A stretch of DNA of 57,090 bases from a virus: positions 1 to 57,090 of the IMG/VR virus record IMGVR_UViG_3300020193_000025. The stretch is one strand, 5' to 3'. Shown here piece by piece: positions 45,953-53,805 of this stretch; the first letter of the stretch is position 1; each line of letters starts with the position of its first letter. The notes beneath the pieces are model-generated. The model was not told the origin of the DNA. It saw only the letters and a list, made by a program, of their open reading frames with translations, and did not search any database. The position numbers and the translations under genes were made by a program.

Positions 45953-46750
45953 ATGGCAAACTATTCATCTTACAAAAAAGTCTCTAGCGATATGGTTCCA
46001 GATGCATTCGTAACGGATGCTATGCTTGCTCCTGGAACTAGAAAAAACTACGGTGTTCAGTGGTTCCGTGGATCACCAAACTCTGTGAGCAGTGGTTGTT
46101 GCTGTTTATGGACAGTGCCAGCTGGCGTTTCTAAAATGCATATTGAGGCTTGGGGTAGTGGTGGTAATGGTCATGGATCTTGTTCCTGGGACCGCTGCCA
46201 TCACTTTAAAAGTGCCGGCGGCGGGCAATACAATTCAAAATATATATTAACTGTACCTGGGTGTCAGTATACTATTTGCGCTGGTGGTGTATTTCCTTGT
46301 TGTTCTTTTGACTGCACTGGATGTGAGGGATGTTCATCTTATGTGAATGGATATAATTTAAGTAACTTCTGTGCAGTTGGTGGAACCAGAGGATGTGCAA
46401 ATACTTCTTGGGCAGAAACTTGTTACTCCGCGTTTGAGTGTTGTTTAGCACCTGGTAATAATGGTGGAGATTTTGGTTTTATTTCTCACGGTGGCCGTTT
46501 TGGTTCGGTAGAGTGGTGGTTTGGTGTTGGATTCTGTCACTGTCACAAACAAACTACAAGATCATCAACGGCTCCTCTAATTGGAGCTAACGTAGAAATA
46601 TCAATTAATTACTGTTGGATTCGTCATGGTTGTTGGACTGTTCCATATGGCACTGGCGGCCAAGGATCACAGACGAGTTATTGTGGAGACTGGAATAATG
46701 GTTATGGAAATACTGGTGGTCCAGGATTAGTTAAAATTACGTATTTCTAA
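45953..46750 (+). CDS. Cys/Gly/Trp-rich protein, second paralogue
   Basis: A 265-residue protein, paralogue of the one at 45144 with the same order of blocks: MANYSSYKKVSSD, CCCLWTVPAGV, CSWDRCHHFK, GCQYTICAGG, CCSFDCTGCEGC, YVNGYNLSNFC, CWIRHGCWTVPYG, CGDWNNGYG. I count 22 cysteines. Unlike the others it has an extra segment (GGRFGSVEWWFGVGF, about residue 180-194). At DNA level several blocks are nearly identical to the third paralogue, for example the segment around 46166-46200. It is preceded by an AGAGGA ribosome-binding site. Function presumed as for the first. Confidence 0.75.
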   Translation: MANYSSYKKVSSDMVPDAFVTDAMLAPGTRKNYGVQWFRGSPNSVSSGCCCLWTVPAGVSKMHIEAWGSGGNGHGSCSWDRCHHFKSAGGGQYNSKYILTVPGCQYTICAGGVFPCCSFDCTGCEGCSSYVNGYNLSNFCAVGGTRGCANTSWAETCYSAFECCLAPGNNGGDFGFISHGGRFGSVEWWFGVGFCHCHKQTTRSSTAPLIGANVEISINYCWIRHGCWTVPYGTGGQGSQTSYCGDWNNGYGNTGGPGLVKITYF

Positions 46751-46756
46751 TAAATA
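46749..46756 (+). promoter_or_regulatory. Possible T4-type late promoter (AATAAATA)
   Basis: AATAAATA overlaps the stop codon of the second paralogue and lies 20 bases ahead of the third. One mismatch to the late consensus and an AT-rich context make it uncertain. Confidence 0.35.
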
Positions 46757-46776
46757 ATATAAACAGGATCTAAAAA

Positions 46777-47559
46777 ATGGCAAGTTACAGTTCCTACAAG
46801 CAATTAGCACCAACACAGTATGATGATGGTATCTTTACAGATGCAAAAATATCAAATGCAGCTTTTGCATCCTGGTGTGTTCAGTGGGTTTATGGGCAAC
46901 CAGAGGTTCTTGCTAGTGGGTGTTGCTGCCTTTGGACAGTTCCTGCTGGTGTATCAAGAGTAACTTTTGAACTTTGGGGATCTGGTGGTAATGGTCATGG
47001 ATCTTGTTCCTGGGACCGCTGCCATCACTTTAGAGGTGCTGGTGGTGGATATTACAACACAAAAACAATCACCACTGCAGCTGGGTGTCAGTACACTGTT
47101 TGTGCTGCTGGTGTATATCCTTGTTGTTCTTTTGAATGTGTTGGCTGTAACGGATGTTCATCTTATGTGAATGGATATAACTTGAGCAACTTCTGTGCAA
47201 TTGGTGGATACCGTGGCGAAGCTAATACTGCCTGGAACACAGCGTGCAATAGTGTTTATGAGTGTTGTTTAGGTCCTGGTGATAATGGTGGAGACTTTGG
47301 TATGGGTAACCACTCTGGAAACTTTGGTTGGCACGCGAGTAACTGCCATTGTCATTGTGTTGGAACAGCCCCTTCAGCAGCTCCTTTCATTGGGGGGGAT
47401 AGTCAACAACAACTTCATGAATGCTGGATTCGTCATGGTTGTTGGACTGTTCCAGCTGGATATGGTGGTATGGGAGCGATGACCACTTATTGTGGAAACT
47501 GGGATAATGGTTATGGAAATACTGGTGGTAGTGGTCTAGTTAAAATTACTTACGTTTAA
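46777..47559 (+). CDS. Cys/Gly/Trp-rich protein, third paralogue
   Basis: A 260-residue protein with the same block order as its two neighbours (CCCLWTVPAGVSRVTFELWG, CSWDRCHHFRGAG, GCQYTVCAAGVYPCCSFECVGCNGC, NCHCHC, CWIRHGCWTVPAG). It has about 22 cysteines; one cysteine conserved in the other two (RGCAN or PGCAN) is replaced (RGEAN). The first blocks resemble the first paralogue (FELWG), the middle resembles the second, which suggests exchange between copies. An intrinsic terminator follows at 47585. Confidence 0.75.
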   Translation: MASYSSYKQLAPTQYDDGIFTDAKISNAAFASWCVQWVYGQPEVLASGCCCLWTVPAGVSRVTFELWGSGGNGHGSCSWDRCHHFRGAGGGYYNTKTITTAAGCQYTVCAAGVYPCCSFECVGCNGCSSYVNGYNLSNFCAIGGYRGEANTAWNTACNSVYECCLGPGDNGGDFGMGNHSGNFGWHASNCHCHCVGTAPSAAPFIGGDSQQQLHECWIRHGCWTVPAGYGGMGAMTTYCGNWDNGYGNTGGSGLVKITYV

Positions 47560-47584
47560 TTTTAATATAAACAAAAAACTAGGT

Positions 47585-47614
47585 GAGTTGGAGTACAATC
47601 CGACTCATTTTTTT
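47585..47614 (+). terminator. Intrinsic terminator
   Basis: GAGTTGG (47585-47591), an eight-base loop and CCGACTC (47600-47606) form a seven-base-pair stem with one G-T pair, followed by A and seven T. It ends the paralogue cluster. Confidence 0.8.
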
Positions 47615-47624
47615 GTGTGATTAT

Positions 47625-47632
47625 TATAAATA
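47625..47632 (+). promoter_or_regulatory. T4-type late promoter (TATAAATA)
   Basis: An exact TATAAATA eleven bases behind the T-run of the terminator and 34 bases before the gene at 47666. The pair terminator plus promoter is a clean transcription boundary. Confidence 0.8.
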
Positions 47633-47665
47633 ATATCGAAGGATAGTTAACCTGGACAAATAACG

Positions 47666-48544
47666 ATGGCAACAAAAATTATTAAAGTAGAGTTTGATCT
47701 ACCTCTTCCAAATGAGTACCTTGTAGATCATGGATATGATAAAGGAAATTCAAGAAAATACACATATCATGGGCCAGATAAAATATATTTACAAATTGGC
47801 CAGGATGGCAGCGAAAAATATGGCCCACTCACCGAAGATGACATTGCAGATGGTCGTCCTCAACCCCTTGATGTCGTAGAGTGGTTTGAAGTTGATTGCA
47901 CCAAATACCCTCTTGTTTGCCAACTAAGAGGTCCCATCGTAAATGAGTCGCAGGAAATTTCTGGACCTATTGGTCCAGACGGGAAAACACCGAATCCACA
48001 AAAAGGTGCAGCTGCCGGGTCTGTTAAGGCACATCCACAATCACCAGATCTGGATGGATATGAGCGGTATGTATATAGTTTGCCCATCCTTCCAAAATTT
48101 ATTCATGATCCTCTTTCCGTAAAAGTAGTTGATGGTGTTCCCGTTGTAAGACCATTTACGGTAAACGAGTGTGTATTAGGAGTTGATAGAGAATTTACTA
48201 TCACTGATTTGAGAATTCATAGAAACCAAATGTTAAATGCTTCAGATTCTAGCATTTCATCGGATATGCCAGAATTTGCAGTAAATGCATTTAAGACATT
48301 TAGACAGGGTTTACGAGATTGGCCAGATTTGGTGGAAACCAAAAAGATTCCAGTACATATTGCCTTAAAAATGGCTCCTATCCATCCAGATACAAATACT
48401 CCTAATGTTGGAGTAGGCGCATATGCTGCAGCTGCTGCTGGTGATGCACGAGCTGCAGAGATTAAATCAAGACAGGAGGAACTTAGAGAATTGGCTGAGG
48501 AAGAAGGCCGTAAACAGATGGAAAGAGCGAAGTATAAGGGATAA
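47666..48544 (+). CDS. Tail-associated protein with chaperone-like segment
   Basis: A 292-residue protein (MATKIIKVEFDLPLPNEYLVDHGYDKGN...). The N-terminal half is beta-rich with many Pro and Gly (GPDKIYLQIGQDGSEKYGPL, SGPIGPDGKTPNPQKGAAAG). The segment FKTFRQGLRDWPDLVETKKIP (residues ~210-230) resembles the YRQ.LRD.P motif of tail-assembly-chaperone proteins that help fibre folding. The C-terminus is a long charged helix with Ala/Glu repeats (AAEIKSRQEELRELAEEEGRKQMERAKY), probably a coiled coil. A fibre assembly or attachment role is likely. It lies alone between a promoter and a terminator. Confidence 0.6.
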   Translation: MATKIIKVEFDLPLPNEYLVDHGYDKGNSRKYTYHGPDKIYLQIGQDGSEKYGPLTEDDIADGRPQPLDVVEWFEVDCTKYPLVCQLRGPIVNESQEISGPIGPDGKTPNPQKGAAAGSVKAHPQSPDLDGYERYVYSLPILPKFIHDPLSVKVVDGVPVVRPFTVNECVLGVDREFTITDLRIHRNQMLNASDSSISSDMPEFAVNAFKTFRQGLRDWPDLVETKKIPVHIALKMAPIHPDTNTPNVGVGAYAAAAAGDARAAEIKSRQEELRELAEEEGRKQMERAKYKG

Positions 48545-48562
48545 TAATTACATAGTTAAAAG

Positions 48563-48581
48563 GGGGGGTCAATGACCCCCC
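48563..48581 (+). terminator. Intrinsic terminator-like hairpin
   Basis: GGGGGGTC (48563-48570), a three-base loop AAT and GACCCCCC (48574-48581) form a perfect stem of eight base pairs. It is followed by TAAATAGTTTT, a weak T-tract. It separates the structural genes from the glycosyltransferase and the modification cluster. Confidence 0.7.
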
Positions 48582-48619
48582 TAAATAGTTTTAAGTTGAA
48601 TTTGATATTTTAAATTCTC

Positions 48620-49765
48620 ATGAGATCTAAAGCATTTTTTATTAACGGCGGCGCCGGTAGAGTAATTTGTTCTATTCCTGCATTTGAAAAGTATGCAGAA
48701 ACACATGAAGATTTTATTATCGTGTGTGAAGGGGGAACCGATTTTTTCAAAGGACATCCAATATTACACAATAAAGTTTACGACAATTGGCACAAGGGAC
48801 TATTCGAAGATCAACTGATTCATAGAGATCTTATTAGTCCAGAACCATATAGAAATTGGCATTATTACAATCAAAAGTGCAGTCTTTCTCAAGCTTTTGA
48901 CATCATTATTAACGATCTGGATGATCCTAGGGAACTTCCAGATCCAACATTAAACCTCACTAAAATGGAGGTTTGTACAGCTCAAAATATACTAAAAGAA
49001 ATTAAATCTGGTACAGGAAAAGATAAAGTTGTAATCATACAACCTTTTGGTAGATCAGTACAATCTCTAGAAGATTTTATTGTTGACCCCACTTCAAGAA
49101 GTATGAATTTGGTCAATACTATTGATATTATTAATGACCTTAAAAAAGATTATTCGATAATTATTATGAGTGAAATTCATTTTCCTCTTGAAGAAAACGA
49201 AGATAAATCAAAATATAAGGTTGCTAGACCCCAAATTGAAGATGTTCGACTTTGGGCCGCATTAATTGAAGGTGCAGATCATTTCATTGGATGCGATAGT
49301 GTAGGACAACATATTGCAAAAGCCGTTGGTACGACAGCAACGATTATTATTGGATCAACTTTCCCAATCAATATTTCTTATCCAAATTTTTCTGGATTCG
49401 ATATTATTGATATTGGAGATGGTAAGAGGAAGTATGATCCAATCAGGGTTTCTATCGATGATGAAAGAACAAGATTTAACGATCAATCATGCGAAATGTC
49501 CAAAGAACAGGTTAAAATGGTAATTGAGTCCGCAAGAAAGAGATTGGGAAAATCAGTTGAATATAAACGACCCCAAATAGAACCAAAAAAACCCGATAGT
49601 TCTACTAATAATAATTCTGGATATCCAATTGTTCCAAGTCAACTACCAAGTTTAAAACCACAAAAATTGGAAATTCCCAACTCAATCCTCAGTTCCGCAA
49701 GTAAAACAAAAGTATCTAAGGGTTTTAAAGAAGAAGTAGAAAATTTGCTTAAGTCAACAAAATAA
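48620..49765 (+). CDS. Glycosyltransferase family 9-like (heptosyltransferase type)
   Basis: A 381-residue protein. The N-terminus FINGGAGRVICSIPAFEKYA (residues ~7-26) has the Gly-rich loop of GT-B enzymes, and GADHFIGCDSVGQHIAKAVGTTATIIIGSTFPINISYP (~214-251) is the C-terminal donor-binding signature of family 9 transferases (GxDSG.xH.A.A.G......G...P....P). Family 9 includes the ADP-heptose:LPS heptosyltransferases. A Pro/Lys/Ser-rich linker and a short helix (FKEEVENLLKS) at ~320-381 are extra. The HldE-like pair at 55880-57047 makes an activated heptose a plausible donor. The gene begins 38 bases after a hairpin, and the carbamoyltransferase follows 14 bases after its stop. Confidence 0.75.
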   Translation: MRSKAFFINGGAGRVICSIPAFEKYAETHEDFIIVCEGGTDFFKGHPILHNKVYDNWHKGLFEDQLIHRDLISPEPYRNWHYYNQKCSLSQAFDIIINDLDDPRELPDPTLNLTKMEVCTAQNILKEIKSGTGKDKVVIIQPFGRSVQSLEDFIVDPTSRSMNLVNTIDIINDLKKDYSIIIMSEIHFPLEENEDKSKYKVARPQIEDVRLWAALIEGADHFIGCDSVGQHIAKAVGTTATIIIGSTFPINISYPNFSGFDIIDIGDGKRKYDPIRVSIDDERTRFNDQSCEMSKEQVKMVIESARKRLGKSVEYKRPQIEPKKPDSSTNNNSGYPIVPSQLPSLKPQKLEIPNSILSSASKTKVSKGFKEEVENLLKSTK

Positions 49766-49779
49766 CAAGGAGATTTATT

Positions 49780-51582
49780 ATGGATCAATGGATTGCTGGT
49801 ATAACCAGAGGTCACAATTCTGGTGTATGTTTGATTAAGAACGGCGAATTGGTATTTGCCATTGAAGAAGAAAGACTATCAAGAGCAAAGTATGATGGTG
49901 GACCTTTTGCAGCAATGATAAAGATCCTAGAATATACCAACAGATTGGATTACCTCGTTGTAGCACATACGCAATCGTTAGTTCAAACTGCAGGCCGAGT
50001 TGATTTTAGTGGGGATGATGTCTATACTGGTTTGGCAAGAAAACTTGGATTAATAGACAGGAAATCCAAACTACAGGATCATCCACAAGTCATTGATTTA
50101 AGTAGAACTCACCACAAACTTCATGCTGCTTGTGCATTCTATAGATCTGGATTTAAAGATGCTGTCGCATTAATTGTTGATGGTGCAGGAACATTCATCC
50201 AAATGAATATTGGTAATCAAGTAGAAACTACTTGGGAACTAGAAACCATTTTTGATTGTAAATATCCTGCAGATTTTAAAACACTCTATAAACATCAGGG
50301 TGGTAGAGGACCTTGGGGATCAGCAAGAATTGAAAAATTCCCAAGTGATGGGGAAGGTGAGGAAGGAACTCACGAATTCGTTCTTGATGACAGTGCAGGT
50401 ATCACAAAAGCATACGAAGCAGTAACGCAATACTGCGGTTGGGCTCCAATTGAGGCTGGTAAAACTATGGGACTATTCCCATACGGACAACCAAATGAAA
50501 AAATTCCAAAAATTTACTCTGATATTGGTGGAAATTCAAATTGGAAGACGGCAAACCGAGATGTAATTATTCCAACATATCCAAATGGTGCTCTAGTTAA
50601 TGAAGGTAGATTTCCAGAATTGTACACACCAGAAAACTTTGATGGGGATCTAACCCAATTAAAAAATAGAAGAGATATGGCTTATGCAATCCAAACCCAA
50701 TCTCAATCAATGGTTTTGGATTTAATTAGAAAGGCCGTAAAAATTAGTGGCAAAAATAACGTTGTTATCTCAGGTGGTTATGCACTAAATTGTGTTGCAA
50801 ATTACTGGTATCTAGAACAACTGAAAGACGAAGGAATCAATCTATATGTAGAACCAGTTAGTAATGATGCGGGGACTGCAATTGGAGCTGCATATTTGCA
50901 ATATTACAGAACAACAAATGATAATAAAATTAGAGAACCACTTAAAACTTTATATTCTGGACCAATATACACGTACACAATCGAAGATATCGTAGATATT
51001 GCCGATAAGTATGGTGCTGATAGAGTATTTGAAGCAAGCAATGAAGATGTCGTTGAATTGATTTCTGATAAAAATATTGTTGCTCTCTTCCAAGGAAGAT
51101 CGGAAGCTGGTCCTCGTGCTCTTGGTAATCGTTCCATTCTTTATGATCCTCGTGATCCTGATGGAAAAGACCATGTGAATTCAATTAAACATAGGGAATA
51201 TTTCCGACCATTCGCTGGATCTATTCTAAACGAACATGTTCATGAATGGTTTGATCTTCGTGGAATGGAAGATACTCCTTTCATGATGTATGCTGTCAAT
51301 TGTAAAGAAGGCATTGAGGAAAAAATTCCAGCGATCATTCATGTTGATGGGACATGTAGAATTCAGACAGTAACAAAAGAAGAAAATAAGAACTATCATG
51401 ATCTAATTGAGACATTTTACAAAAAAACTGGCTGTCCAATTATTTTCAATACGTCTTTCAACTTAGGTGGAGAACCACTAGTAGAAGATCTTGATGATGC
51501 TTGTCGCACTTTAGAAAACAGTCTAATCGAGTACTTATATCTTCCAGAATATGGATTAATGATTGAGGTGAAAAATAAGTAA
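49780..51582 (+). CDS. Carbamoyltransferase (NodU/CmcH family)
   Basis: A 600-residue protein of typical length for the family. The N-terminal ASKHA-type half starts with WIAGITRGHNSGVCLIKNGELVFAIEEERLSRAKYDG, followed by RTHHKLHAACAFYRSGF (residues ~108-124; His residues bind metal), ALIVDGAGTF, GKTMGLFPYG and VVISGGYALNCVANYWY (~328-344). The C-terminal half has LFQGRSEAGPRALGNRSIL (~439-457), YFRPFAGSI and GCPIIFNTSFNLGGEPLV (~549-566). Family members move the carbamoyl group of carbamoyl phosphate, as carbamoyl-AMP, to a hydroxyl of a sugar or antibiotic. Good ribosome-binding site AAGGAG (49767-49772). The next gene overlaps its stop by one base. Confidence 0.88.
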   Translation: MDQWIAGITRGHNSGVCLIKNGELVFAIEEERLSRAKYDGGPFAAMIKILEYTNRLDYLVVAHTQSLVQTAGRVDFSGDDVYTGLARKLGLIDRKSKLQDHPQVIDLSRTHHKLHAACAFYRSGFKDAVALIVDGAGTFIQMNIGNQVETTWELETIFDCKYPADFKTLYKHQGGRGPWGSARIEKFPSDGEGEEGTHEFVLDDSAGITKAYEAVTQYCGWAPIEAGKTMGLFPYGQPNEKIPKIYSDIGGNSNWKTANRDVIIPTYPNGALVNEGRFPELYTPENFDGDLTQLKNRRDMAYAIQTQSQSMVLDLIRKAVKISGKNNVVISGGYALNCVANYWYLEQLKDEGINLYVEPVSNDAGTAIGAAYLQYYRTTNDNKIREPLKTLYSGPIYTYTIEDIVDIADKYGADRVFEASNEDVVELISDKNIVALFQGRSEAGPRALGNRSILYDPRDPDGKDHVNSIKHREYFRPFAGSILNEHVHEWFDLRGMEDTPFMMYAVNCKEGIEEKIPAIIHVDGTCRIQTVTKEENKNYHDLIETFYKKTGCPIIFNTSFNLGGEPLVEDLDDACRTLENSLIEYLYLPEYGLMIEVKNK

Positions 51583-53102
51583 TGCAAAGAAAAGCCAAAT
51601 CAATAACCATTGTTGGTGGTGGTAGTTCTGCGTGGTTAACTGCAGCACTTTTAAATAATAGTATTAAAAAATATAGAGAAATCTACGTTATTGATAAAGA
51701 AGTAGGCACTCCAGTTGGAGTGGGAGAAGCTACAATCCTAAGTTTCAAAAAATTTATGGATGATTGTGGATTCTCTATCCTAGATTGGTTCAGTGAAATA
51801 TCAGCAACTTTCAAAGGTGGTATTTTATTTGAGAATTGGCTTGGAAAAGAAAATCATGTTTGGCATCCATTTGCATTTCCAGATTTCCAATATAATCAAA
51901 CAACAATGTTGGAACATTGGTCAAATTGTCAAGAATTAGATTTTAAAACACATTCTCTTGTCCACTATAATGTTTGCACAAAAGACCAAAAAATAGATCC
52001 AGATAACATAGGAATCTATGCATTTCATATTGATGCTGCACTACTAGTCAAATACATCAAATCAAGAATTGTTGGAAATGGAGTGACATTCATACAATCT
52101 GAAGTAAAAGGTATTGTCAGGGACGATAATGGTTATGTTACAGAATTGGTTTTAAACAATGGGGAAGTTCATAAGTCAGATTTGTTTGTTGATTGTACTG
52201 GATTCAATGGACTATTAAAAGAAAAGAATGATAGAGTTGATTTAAGTGACAGACTATTCTGTGATACTGCAGTTTGCACTCAAGTTCCATATTTGAATAG
52301 AGAGATTGAACTCAAACCATACACTGGATGTGATGCAGTAGATCATGGATGGATTTGGAAAATTCCAGTAAAGAATAGAATTGGTTCTGGTTTAGTTTTT
52401 AATAGATCAGTTACTGATATTGAAGAGGCAAAAGAGTACTTTGTTAAATATTGGGACAATAGGATTACCAAAGAAGAACTAAAAGTTCTGGATTGGACAC
52501 CTTTCTACAATAAAAACTTCTGGGAAAAAAATATTGTTTCCGTTGGACTTGCTGCTGGATTCATTGAACCTTTGGAAAGTACTGGTATTGGACTTGCTTG
52601 TGCAGGAGCATGGGGATTATTGAATCGAATTAAAACAACAGAATTTGATTCACATGATATCGATTTTTATAATGCAGAACTAAAATGTTTCTTTGAAAAC
52701 TGCATAGATTTTGTCAATATGCATTATTCAAAATCTAAGAAAGAAGGTAAATTCTGGGAGTGGGTACATCAAACTTATAAACCAACCGAAAAATTCTCAT
52801 ATCACATTGATGAGATGAAATCGAACACGATTGATATTGTTGACGAAGGGAAAGAAATGTTTTCTTTTAACAACTGGATGTGTTGGATGATTCAATTGGG
52901 TCATGAAATTTCGCCAAAAATTAGATCAAACTCAGTTCAAAATTCTGAAGATCTGGTTAAAGATTTCTATTCTAATGAAAAAAATAAGTATGATTACTTA
53001 CCTACAGCTTCGGTATACAATGACTACTTTAACGCACTAACTACACTCACAAAAGAAGTGATAAATCCGTATAAGAACAATGAAAAGACCAAACTTTATT
53101 AA
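51582..53102 (+). CDS. Flavin-dependent tryptophan-halogenase-like protein
   Basis: A 506-residue protein with the FAD fold of PrnA/RebH-type halogenases. IVGGGSSAWLTAALL (residues ~10-24) is the FAD-binding loop, and GVGEAT (46-51) is conserved. TFKGGILFENW (76-86) carries K78, equivalent to the catalytic Lys79 of PrnA. HGWIWKIP (255-262) is the W-x-W-x-I-P motif, and GFIEPLESTGI (326-336) carries E332 and S333, equivalent to Glu346 and Ser347 of PrnA. The key residues are therefore intact. Known reaction: chlorination or bromination of the indole ring with reduced FAD; the real substrate is unknown. No flavin reductase is seen in the window. It overlaps its neighbours on both sides (1 and 23 bases). 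Confidence 0.85.
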   Translation: MQRKAKSITIVGGGSSAWLTAALLNNSIKKYREIYVIDKEVGTPVGVGEATILSFKKFMDDCGFSILDWFSEISATFKGGILFENWLGKENHVWHPFAFPDFQYNQTTMLEHWSNCQELDFKTHSLVHYNVCTKDQKIDPDNIGIYAFHIDAALLVKYIKSRIVGNGVTFIQSEVKGIVRDDNGYVTELVLNNGEVHKSDLFVDCTGFNGLLKEKNDRVDLSDRLFCDTAVCTQVPYLNREIELKPYTGCDAVDHGWIWKIPVKNRIGSGLVFNRSVTDIEEAKEYFVKYWDNRITKEELKVLDWTPFYNKNFWEKNIVSVGLAAGFIEPLESTGIGLACAGAWGLLNRIKTTEFDSHDIDFYNAELKCFFENCIDFVNMHYSKSKKEGKFWEWVHQTYKPTEKFSYHIDEMKSNTIDIVDEGKEMFSFNNWMCWMIQLGHEISPKIRSNSVQNSEDLVKDFYSNEKNKYDYLPTASVYNDYFNALTTLTKEVINPYKNNEKTKLY

Positions 53103-53805
53103 TGAATCCGAAGTATTTGCAATAAACCCAGGACTTGAAGCTTCTGTACATGTAATTGGACCAGAAGAAGTAAAAGTAGTCGTTATTGAAAATTTTTATT
53201 TAAATCCAGATTTGGTAAGAGAATTGGCGTTAACAATTCCGCCAACAGAAAATTCAAAAATTTTAGCAGGATCTCCTGGAACTAGGGTTTTTGGACATTA
53301 TAATTTTGTTAGTATGTTCCCCATCTTTCAACATATTTTTAGAAACGTATATCCTGAGGTGACAAAAGAAGTAACAGACGAAGAAATGAAGTCCAGTATC
53401 TGCAATACTCCATTCTGTGTAAATATCAGTCAGTCTGACAAGATGCCTCCTGTTGTTCCCCATATTGATGATGAAGATAGAATGTTATTTGCTGGAGCTT
53501 TATACCTCAATAAACCCGATGAGTGTTCTGGTGGAACATCTTTTTACATGTTAGATGGAAAACAACAAGTAACAAATACATATGTTGGTGATTGGTTGAA
53601 AAAAAATAATCATACAAATTTTTATACTCATTACTTAACTGACAGTGAAGATGATTGGGATCTTTTATCTGTTGCAGAAATGAAGTATAATAGATTAATA
53701 ATTTATCCTGGAAACGTTCTGCATACTGCATACGTAAAACCAGAAATGTTTACAGATGACAAATATAGACTAGTCCAGATGTTTTTTATAGCACTTAAAT
53801 CATAA
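53080..53805 (+). CDS. 2-oxoglutarate/Fe(II) dioxygenase-like protein 1
   Basis: A 241-residue protein. The double-stranded beta-helix core runs from VVPHIDDEDRMLFAGALYLNKPDECSGGTSFY (residues ~125-156) to NRLIIYPGNVLHTAYVKPEMFTDDKYRLVQMFF (~204-236). H128 and D130 (HxD), H215 (LHTA) and R230 (YRLVQ) form the expected iron triad and the 2-oxoglutarate-binding arginine. The N-terminal part FINESEVFAINPGLEASVHVIG and the family layout resemble DUF6445 proteins, which I associate, from memory, with halogenase-containing loci. It is a clear paralogue of the protein at 54518. It overlaps the halogenase gene by 23 bases. Confidence 0.8.
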   Translation: MKRPNFINESEVFAINPGLEASVHVIGPEEVKVVVIENFYLNPDLVRELALTIPPTENSKILAGSPGTRVFGHYNFVSMFPIFQHIFRNVYPEVTKEVTDEEMKSSICNTPFCVNISQSDKMPPVVPHIDDEDRMLFAGALYLNKPDECSGGTSFYMLDGKQQVTNTYVGDWLKKNNHTNFYTHYLTDSEDDWDLLSVAEMKYNRLIIYPGNVLHTAYVKPEMFTDDKYRLVQMFFIALKS

